From CAZIZT01 sp964544085 (GTDB lineage Bacteria; Campylobacterota_A; Desulfurellia; Desulfurellales; Hippeaceae): a stretch of DNA of 5,621 bases. The notes beneath the pieces were generated by a model. It was given only the letters and a program-made list of their open reading frames with translations, made no database searches and was not told the DNA's origin. The stretch is taken from positions 1 through 5,621 of the forward strand of contig CAZIZT010000010.1 in the NCBI GenBank assembly GCA_964544085.1, in the 5' to 3' direction. Below are positions 1-3,470 of this stretch, in pieces (within the stretch, counting starts at the first letter, position 1; each line of letters begins with the position of its first letter). Made by a program: the position numbers and the translations under genes.

Positions 1-143
1 TGGAGATGGTTATGCCGGGCGACAATGTTGAAATGACCGTTGAGCTCATAGCACCGGTTGCTCTTGAAAAAGAGACAAGATTTGCTATAAGAGAGGGCGG
101 CAAGACGGTTGGTGCTGGTGTCATTACCGAGATAATTGAGTGA
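1..143 (+). CDS. tuf: Elongation factor Tu, C-terminal fragment (partial, 5' end outside window)
   Basis: The reading frame is open from base 3 (bases 1-2 finish a cut codon) to TGA at 141-143 and gives the last 46 residues of EF-Tu. Recognisable family features are EMVMPGDNVEM near the start and FAIREGGKTVGAGVITEI at the end, which form part of the C-terminal beta-barrel domain (domain 3). EF-Tu is the cytoplasmic GTPase that delivers aminoacyl-tRNA to the ribosomal A site; the GTP-binding domain lies outside the window. Nine bases separate it from rpmG and no terminator lies between them, so the two are probably cotranscribed. Whether this is the only tuf copy cannot be told from here. Confidence 0.97.
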   Translation, partial: EMVMPGDNVEMTVELIAPVALEKETRFAIREGGKTVGAGVITEIIE

Positions 144-152
144 GGTTAAAAG

Positions 153-302
153 ATGCGTGAGCTTGTTACTCTGGCATGCAGCGAGTGCAAGAGGAGAAAC
201 TATACCAGTACCAGGGATAAAAAGAAAAACAAAGAGAAGCTTGAGCTGAGAAAATACTGCCCGTATTGTAGAAAACATACTATACATAAAGAGGTGAAGT
301 AG
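153..302 (+). CDS. rpmG: 50S ribosomal protein L33
   Basis: This 49-residue basic protein has the usual L33 length and begins MRELVTLACSECKRRNY. Two CxxC pairs (C9/C12 and C36/C39) form the zinc-ribbon version of L33; some bacteria have a cysteine-free version instead. L33 sits near the E site of the large ribosomal subunit. The ATG at 153 is preceded by GAGG (142-145) with 7 nt spacing, an SD that overlaps the tuf stop codon and points to translation linked with tuf. The stop codon TAG (300-302) is unusual because its last two bases are the first two bases of the downstream tRNA-Trp. The gene is too short for many gene-length cut-offs but is unmistakable. Confidence 0.96.
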   Translation: MRELVTLACSECKRRNYTSTRDKKKNKEKLELRKYCPYCRKHTIHKEVK

Positions 303-377
303 GCCAGTAGCTCCAATTGGTAGAGCGGCGGTCTCCAAAACCGCATGTTGGGGGTTCGAGTCCTCCCTGGCCTGCCA
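301..377 (+). tRNA. trnW: tRNA-Trp (anticodon CCA)
   Basis: A full cloverleaf can be drawn. The acceptor stem is AGGCCAG (301-307) with CTGGCCT (367-373), 7 pairs. The D stem is GCTC/GAGC with a GG-containing loop. The anticodon stem is GCGGT (328-332) with ACCGC (340-344), and its loop CTCCAAA has anticodon CCA at 335-337. The T stem is GGGGG/CCTCC (one G-U) around TTCGAGT. The discriminator base is G374, as expected for bacterial tRNA-Trp, and the CCA end (375-377) is encoded. A tRNA-Trp before secE-nusG is a common bacterial arrangement. Here it is embedded in an operon with only 8 nt to the secE ATG, so it must be cut out of a protein-coding transcript. Confidence 0.98.
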
Positions 378-385
378 TTTTTGTT

Positions 386-571
386 ATGATTAAGAAAGCG
401 ATTAGTTTTTTAGAAGAGGTAAAGTTAGAGTTTAAGAAGGTCGTTTGGGCCGGTAAAAAGGAAGTAGTCGGAGCCACTATCTCGGTTATAGTATTTACCG
501 TGATAGTGGCTGTTATTTTGAGTGTGCTGGATTACTTTCTTTCCATCGGCCTTCAATACCTCTTTAGATAG
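386..571 (+). CDS. secE: Preprotein translocase subunit SecE
   Basis: This 61-residue, single-spanning membrane protein of the short bacterial SecE type stabilises SecY in the SecYEG channel of the inner membrane. Residues 1-28 form a charged amphipathic cytoplasmic part (FLEEVKLEFKKVVW), and about residues 29-52 form the hydrophobic membrane segment. The hinge motif usually reads V-x-W-P; here W21 is followed by Ala and Gly (WAGKKE). ATG 386 gives the normal N-terminus; the only in-frame codons upstream are GCC-ATT-TTT-GTT running back into the tRNA. No SD is visible: the 8 nt between the tRNA CCA end and the ATG are TTTTTGTT. nusG follows after 14 nt, the usual partner. Confidence 0.94.
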   Translation: MIKKAISFLEEVKLEFKKVVWAGKKEVVGATISVIVFTVIVAVILSVLDYFLSIGLQYLFR

Positions 572-585
572 CAGGGATATTTGAT

Positions 586-1128
586 ATGGACGATTTCAAA
601 TGGTATGCCATCCATACGCAGGTCGGATACGAAGAGAAGGTTAAATCTATGCTCAAAAACAAAATCGAGAGTGAAGGCCTGCAGGATGATGTGGAAGAGA
701 TTTTTGTGCCCTTCGAAGAGGTCATCGAGATAAAGAAAAACAACAGGAAGGAAACGGTCAGGCGGTGTCTTTATCCCAGTTATGTGTTCATCAAGGCCAG
801 AATGAGCGATAAGCTCTACAATCTGGTCAAGAGAATGTCGTTTACCTCTGGTTTTGTTGGATATAAAAATCAACCGGTTCCGCTTGAGGATAAAGAAGTC
901 GAGGAGATGTTCAAAAAGATTGAAAGCTCCAAGGAGTCACCACGGCTTTCTGTCTCCTTTGAGGTTGGCGAAAGTGTCAGGGTACTTGATGGACCGTTTG
1001 CGAACTTTACTGGTACGGTTGATGAGGTTGATGTGGATAAAGGCAGGTTAAGGATTCTGGTAAGCATCTTTGGCCGTTCAACGCCTGTTGAGCTTAACTA
1101 CAATCAGGTAGAAAAAGTCGAGGGATAA
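586..1128 (+). CDS. nusG: Transcription termination/antitermination factor NusG
   Basis: The 180-residue length is typical (E. coli about 181). The N-terminal NGN domain covers about residues 1-112, with KWYAIHTQVGYEEKV at 5-19, YPSYVFIK at 63-70 and the GFVGYKNQPVPL strand at 89-100. A short linker leads to a KOW domain at about 125-178, with VGESVRVLDGPFANFTGTV and IFGRSTPVEL. NusG binds the clamp of RNA polymerase, reduces pausing and, through the KOW domain, contacts Rho or ribosomal protein S10. There is no extra inserted domain. SD AGGGA (573-577) lies 8 nt before ATG 586. The stop codon overlaps the SD of rplK, so the two genes are closely coupled. Confidence 0.98.
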   Translation: MDDFKWYAIHTQVGYEEKVKSMLKNKIESEGLQDDVEEIFVPFEEVIEIKKNNRKETVRRCLYPSYVFIKARMSDKLYNLVKRMSFTSGFVGYKNQPVPLEDKEVEEMFKKIESSKESPRLSVSFEVGESVRVLDGPFANFTGTVDEVDVDKGRLRILVSIFGRSTPVELNYNQVEKVEG

Positions 1129-1139
1129 GGAGAGTATAA

Positions 1140-1568
1140 ATGGCTAAAGAGGTTATGGCACAGATTAAGCTTCAGATCGAAGCAGGCAAAGCTTCACCTG
1201 CACCGCCGGTTGGTCCTGCGCTGGGACAGCACGGTGTAAATATAATGGACTTTGTCAAGAAGTTTAACGATGCTACAAAGGACAGGATGGGTGATATTGT
1301 TCCTGTCATCATTACTGTCTACAAAGATCGTTCTTTTGATTTTATTACAAAGACACCACCGGCTAGCTCTCTGATAAAGAAGGCTCTGGGCATTGAGAAG
1401 GGTTCAAGCGACCCGGCAAGACAGAAGGTGGGTAAACTCTCCAAGGAGAAGCTTGAGGAGATAGCCAGGATAAAACTACCGGATCTGAATACAAACGATA
1501 TCCATAAGGCGATGAAAATCGTTGCTGGAACTGCCGTTAATATGGGAGTTGAGGTAGAAGAGTTTTAG
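1140..1568 (+). CDS. rplK: 50S ribosomal protein L11
   Basis: This is a 142-residue L11 of standard length. The N-terminal domain (about 1-70) has the Pro-rich segment GKASPAPPVGPALGQHGVNI at 17-36, the part that contacts thiopeptide antibiotics and the GTPase-associated centre. The C-terminal RNA-binding domain (about 75-142) contains KTPPASSLIKKALG and ends with AGTAVNMGVEVEEF. L11 binds 23S rRNA at the base of the L7/L12 stalk and is needed for RelA activation in bacteria that have it. A strong SD, AAGGAG at 1127-1132, overlaps the nusG TAA and lies 7 nt before ATG 1140. The 11-nt nusG-rplK gap leaves no room for an L1 target in front of rplK, where E. coli has it. Confidence 0.98.
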   Translation: MAKEVMAQIKLQIEAGKASPAPPVGPALGQHGVNIMDFVKKFNDATKDRMGDIVPVIITVYKDRSFDFITKTPPASSLIKKALGIEKGSSDPARQKVGKLSKEKLEEIARIKLPDLNTNDIHKAMKIVAGTAVNMGVEVEEF

Positions 1569-1584
1569 CTTTTGTTAAAAAACA

Positions 1585-1614
1585 CCACAGCCGCGGATAA
1601 TCGCGGAGATGTGG
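1585..1614 (+). promoter_or_regulatory. Candidate L1 protein binding hairpin upstream of rplA
   Basis: In the 64-nt rplK-rplA gap, CCACA (1585-1589) pairs with TGTGG (1610-1614), and inside it CCGCG (1591-1595) pairs with CGCGG (1602-1606) around the loop GATAAT. The two 5-bp helices are separated by an asymmetric 1x3 internal loop (G1590 versus A1607-A1609). Two short helices with an asymmetric loop is the general form of L1 targets in rRNA and L1 operon mRNA. The outer strand reads GTGGGAG (1611-1617), a string also found at the L1 stalk of 23S rRNA. The rplA SD (1622-1627) follows within 8 nt, so bound L1 could block initiation. The hairpin is seen directly; the L1 assignment is inference. 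Confidence 0.55.
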
Positions 1615-1632
1615 GAGCCGCAGGAGGAAAAG

Positions 1633-2328
1633 ATGGCGAAACGTGGAAAGAAGTATCTGGATGCGCTGAAAAAGTATGACCACCTGAAGGAGTATCCCCT
1701 CGACGAGGCTATTGCCATTCTGAAGGATATTGCTTACGCAAACTATGACGAGACGGTTGAGGTTCACATGAGGCTTGGCGTTGATCCCAAGCGCTCCGAC
1801 CAGGTGGTAAGAGGATCTGTAACGCTGCCGCACGGTACGGGCAAGAGCGTGAAGGTGCTGGTTTTTGCCAAAGGTGAAAAGATTAAGGAAGCCGAAGAGG
1901 CAGGCGCTGACTATGTGGGCGGCGAGGAGCTTGCTCAGAAGATTGCCAAGGAAGGCTGGCTTGATTTCGATAAGGTTATAGCAACACCCGACATGATGGG
2001 GATTGTTGGTAGATTAGGAAAGATACTGGGACCAAGAGGGTTGATGCCTAACCCAAAGGTCGGAACGGTTACCTTCGATGTAGCTGACGCCGTTAAGAGA
2101 GCCAAGGCAGGTGAGGTAGAGTTCAGAGTTGATAAGACGGCAAATATCCATGTTGGCGTTGGAAAAAGATCCTTTGACAATGAGAAACTGAAGGAGAATA
2201 TACTGGCGCTTTACGATGCAGTTGTGAAGGCTAAGCCAGCCGCAAGTAAGGGAAAATACGTAAAGAGCTTTCATCTGGCTACAACCCATTCACCAAGCGT
2301 AAAGGTAAATGTGCAATCGCTCGGCTGA
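1633..2328 (+). CDS. rplA: 50S ribosomal protein L1
   Basis: This 231-residue L1 has the usual bacterial length. It starts MAKRGKKY and carries the family signature at 126-146 (GRLGKILGPRGL, then MPNPKVGTV), followed by the RNA-contacting TANIHVGVGKRSF region at 169-181. L1 forms the mobile stalk beside the E site and takes part in release of deacylated tRNA; it commonly represses its own operon by binding an mRNA copy of its rRNA site. ATG 1633 is chosen over the in-frame ATG at 1609 because a perfect AGGAGG (1622-1627) sits 5 nt before it, the protein then begins like its family, and 1609 lies inside the upstream hairpin. The next gene is 111 nt away, across the L10 leader. Confidence 0.98.
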   Translation: MAKRGKKYLDALKKYDHLKEYPLDEAIAILKDIAYANYDETVEVHMRLGVDPKRSDQVVRGSVTLPHGTGKSVKVLVFAKGEKIKEAEEAGADYVGGEELAQKIAKEGWLDFDKVIATPDMMGIVGRLGKILGPRGLMPNPKVGTVTFDVADAVKRAKAGEVEFRVDKTANIHVGVGKRSFDNEKLKENILALYDAVVKAKPAASKGKYVKSFHLATTHSPSVKVNVQSLG

Positions 2329-2345
2329 TTGACATAAAGAAACTA

Positions 2346-2403
2346 CAAGAGGTCAAAGACTGCGGGTAGCGGGAGCTTTAAATTTTGCCCGCACGAGACG
2401 TTG
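2346..2403 (+). promoter_or_regulatory. L10-type ribosomal protein leader with kink-turn
   Basis: The first part of the rplA-rplJ gap folds as expected for an L10 leader. A short C-stem GTC (2352-2354) pairs with GAC (2397-2399), extended by CAA (2346-2348) with TTG (2401-2403). Next come the 3-nt bulge AAA (2355-2357) and tandem sheared G-A/A-G pairs from GA (2358-2359) and GA (2395-2396). A C-C position follows, then the stem TGCGGG (2361-2366) with CCCGCA (2388-2393). This is the standard order of a kink-turn. Inside the stem, AGC-GGGA-GCT (2368-2377) can form a GNRA-capped mini-hairpin followed by TTAAAT. In other bacteria the L10-(L7/L12) complex binds such a site and represses rplJ-rplL. 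The structure was folded by hand. Confidence 0.82.
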
Positions 2404-2411
2404 GTTTTTGG

Positions 2412-2433
2412 CCCGCCTTAGAAGAAAGGAGGG
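2412..2433 (+). promoter_or_regulatory. Hairpin sequestering the rplJ ribosome binding site
   Basis: CCCGCCTT (2412-2419) pairs with AAGGAGGG (2426-2433), giving seven Watson-Crick pairs, one G-A mismatch (2415/2430) and the loop AGAAGA. The 3' arm is the rplJ SD itself (AAAGGAGGGG, 2425-2434), so this hairpin would hide it. Its 5' arm begins with CCCGC, the same string used at 2388-2392 in the L10 leader stem, so it could also pair with GCGGG at 2362-2366 or 2369-2373. That would provide two exclusive folds, SD open or SD closed. The complementarity is seen directly; a regulatory role is inference. Confidence 0.6.
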
Positions 2434-2439
2434 GATGTA

Positions 2440-2964
2440 TTGAGGAGAGAGAGGAAGGTTGAGCTATCCAGAAGACTTGCCGAACAGCTACAGGATGCCG
2501 TAGCTGTTATCGTGTTGGGCTACAGCGGCTTGACCGTGCACCAGATGGAGGACATACGAAACACGGTCAAGGAGTCGGGAGCCACATTCAACGTGATAAA
2601 AAACAGCGTTGTAGCCAAGGCAGTTGAGGGTAGCAAGTGGGAAACGCTCAAGGAGCATCTGACAGGCGCCAATGCATTTGCGCTGAGCTTCGATGACCCT
2701 GCTGTGCTGGCAAAGATACTTGTGGCGAAGGCGAAAGAGCACGAGAAGCTCACCATCAAGCTTGGATGCCTTGATGGGCGTATAATAAGTGGTAAGCAGA
2801 TTGAGGCTCTAAGCAAACTGCCATCTAAAGAGGTGCTTCTGGCTCAGCTGCTTGGCACCATGAAGGCGCCTGTGAGCGGTTTTGTCAATGTGCTTGCTGC
2901 TAACTTAAGGCAGCTTCTGTATGTCCTTAAAGCTATAGAAGAGAAAAAGGCTAAAGAACAATAA
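2440..2964 (+). CDS. rplJ: 50S ribosomal protein L10
   Basis: This 174-residue L10 anchors the L7/L12 dimers to the stalk base on 23S rRNA. The N-terminal globular domain covers about residues 1-135 and includes VAVIVLGYSGLTVHQM (21-36) and ATFNVIKNSVVAKAVEG (48-64). The C-terminal helix (about 148-174, ending AIEEKKAKEQ) carries the L12 dimer sites. The start is TTG at 2440, which gives the normal family beginning (MRRERKVELSRRLAEQL) and lies 7 nt after GGAGG (2428-2432). No in-frame ATG or GTG fits better. The nearby ATG at 2435 is in another frame and meets TGA after two codons. Expression is probably set by the upstream L10 leader. Confidence 0.97.
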   Translation: MRRERKVELSRRLAEQLQDAVAVIVLGYSGLTVHQMEDIRNTVKESGATFNVIKNSVVAKAVEGSKWETLKEHLTGANAFALSFDDPAVLAKILVAKAKEHEKLTIKLGCLDGRIISGKQIEALSKLPSKEVLLAQLLGTMKAPVSGFVNVLAANLRQLLYVLKAIEEKKAKEQ

Positions 2965-2979
2965 GGAGGGGTGTTAAGA

Positions 2980-3369
2980 ATGGCTGAGATCACGAAAGAG
3001 GACGTTATTAAGTTTATTGAGAATATGACAGTGGTAGAGCTGGCTGAGTTTGTTAAGGAGCTGGAGGATAGGTTTGGTGTCAGCGCAGCCGCACCTGTTG
3101 CAGCTGTAGCAGCTGCAGCTCCAGCCGCCGGTGGAGAGGCTGAGGAGGCAAAGGAGCAGACCGAGTTTGACGTTATTCTCAACAAGCCGGGCGACAAGAA
3201 GATCCAGGTTATTAAGGTTGTCAGGGAGATTACGGGTCTTGGTCTCAAAGAGGCAAAGGCGCTTGTTGATGCTGCTCCTAAGGCTGTTAAGGAGAAGGTC
3301 AGCAAGGAAGAGGCTGAAGCCATCAAGGCCAAACTCGAAGAGGCCGGCGCCGAAGTCGAGATCAAATAA
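2980..3369 (+). CDS. rplL: 50S ribosomal protein L7/L12
   Basis: This 129-residue acidic stalk protein has three parts. Residues 1-33 are the N-terminal dimerisation domain (VVELAEFVKELEDRFGV). Residues 34-58 are a flexible Ala/Pro/Gly-rich hinge. Residues 61-129 are the C-terminal domain that contacts translation factors, with FDVILNKPGDKKIQVIKVVR and the TGLGLKEAKALVD helix. ATG 2980 is preferred to GTG 2971 because the GTG lies 1 nt from the SD core GGAGG (2965-2969), while the ATG has a workable 10-nt gap and gives the standard MAEIT start. It follows rplJ by 15 nt, the SD touching the rplJ stop. L7/L12 is needed in several copies per ribosome, consistent with a strong SD and an attenuator just downstream. 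Confidence 0.98.
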   Translation: MAEITKEDVIKFIENMTVVELAEFVKELEDRFGVSAAAPVAAVAAAAPAAGGEAEEAKEQTEFDVILNKPGDKKIQVIKVVREITGLGLKEAKALVDAAPKAVKEKVSKEEAEAIKAKLEEAGAEVEIK

Positions 3370-3390
3370 GTTCTTTTTTAGATGGGTCAC

Positions 3391-3432
3391 GGACGGGAAA
3401 GGGGCTAAAACTGTCTCTTTCCCGTTTTTCTT
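3391..3432 (+). terminator. Intrinsic terminator-like hairpin between rplL and rpoB (probable attenuator)
   Basis: ACGGGAAAG (3393-3401) pairs perfectly with CTTTCCCGT (3417-3425). The helix continues inward through G3402-T3416, G3403-C3415, G3404-T3414 and C3405-G3413, closing a 7-nt loop. It is followed directly by TTTTTCTT (3425-3432). This is a textbook Rho-independent shape. Because rpoB follows 36 nt later with no convincing promoter between, it more likely reduces read-through than stops it completely. E. coli is known to have a partial attenuator at the same place, which lowers rpoBC expression relative to rplL. Confidence 0.85.
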
Positions 3433-3442
3433 ACTTAAGTAA
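3431..3442. repeat. Perfect 12-bp palindrome TTACTTAAGTAA
   Basis: TTACTTAAGTAA reads the same on both strands. It begins inside the T-rich tail of the terminator hairpin and ends 16 nt before the rpoB SD. It could be a small operator or chance in an A/T-rich spacer; as RNA it would need a loop and so form only a very short stem. No second copy was noticed in the window. Confidence 0.5.
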
Positions 3443-3457
3443 AACCTGAAAACAAAC

Positions 3458-3470
3458 GAGGTGAATGATG
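3458..3470 (+). promoter_or_regulatory. rpoB ribosome binding site with tandem ATG codons
   Basis: GAGGTGA (3458-3464) is the SD. It is followed by two adjacent in-frame ATG codons at 3465 and 3468, with an in-frame TGA at 3462-3464 that rules out any earlier start. Spacing from GAGG is 3 nt to the first ATG and 6 nt to the second, so the second is favoured; the first would add only one Met. Confidence 0.7.

Noticed and set aside
317..385. N-terminal extension of secE read through the tRNA
   Set aside because: The extra residues are just the translation of tRNA-Trp; the SecE family begins at or near the Met at 386.
385..390. TATGAT at the secE start as a -10 element
   Set aside because: The matching -35 position (about 362-367) falls in the tRNA and reads CCTCCC; the hexamer is also part of the secE start codon.
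1609..1632. Upstream ATG extending rplA by eight codons
   Set aside because: It lies in the hairpin, has no SD at the right distance, and adds residues not seen at the start of L1 proteins; ATG 1633 follows a perfect AGGAGG.
2329..2357. Perfect -35-like TTGACA at 2329-2334 just after rplA, suggesting an rplJ promoter
   Set aside because: At 16-18 bp spacing only GGTCAA, GTCAAA or TCAAAG are present, none a convincing -10. A start from it would also begin inside or just after the kink-turn strand and destroy the leader. Primary-transcript mapping could overturn this.
2844..3365. Long antisense open frame (173 codons) opposite rplJ end and rplL
   Set aside because: It is Ala/Ser/Leu-rich low-complexity translation that mirrors the Ala- and Glu-rich coding of rplL, with no SD or family resemblance; a shadow of the real genes.
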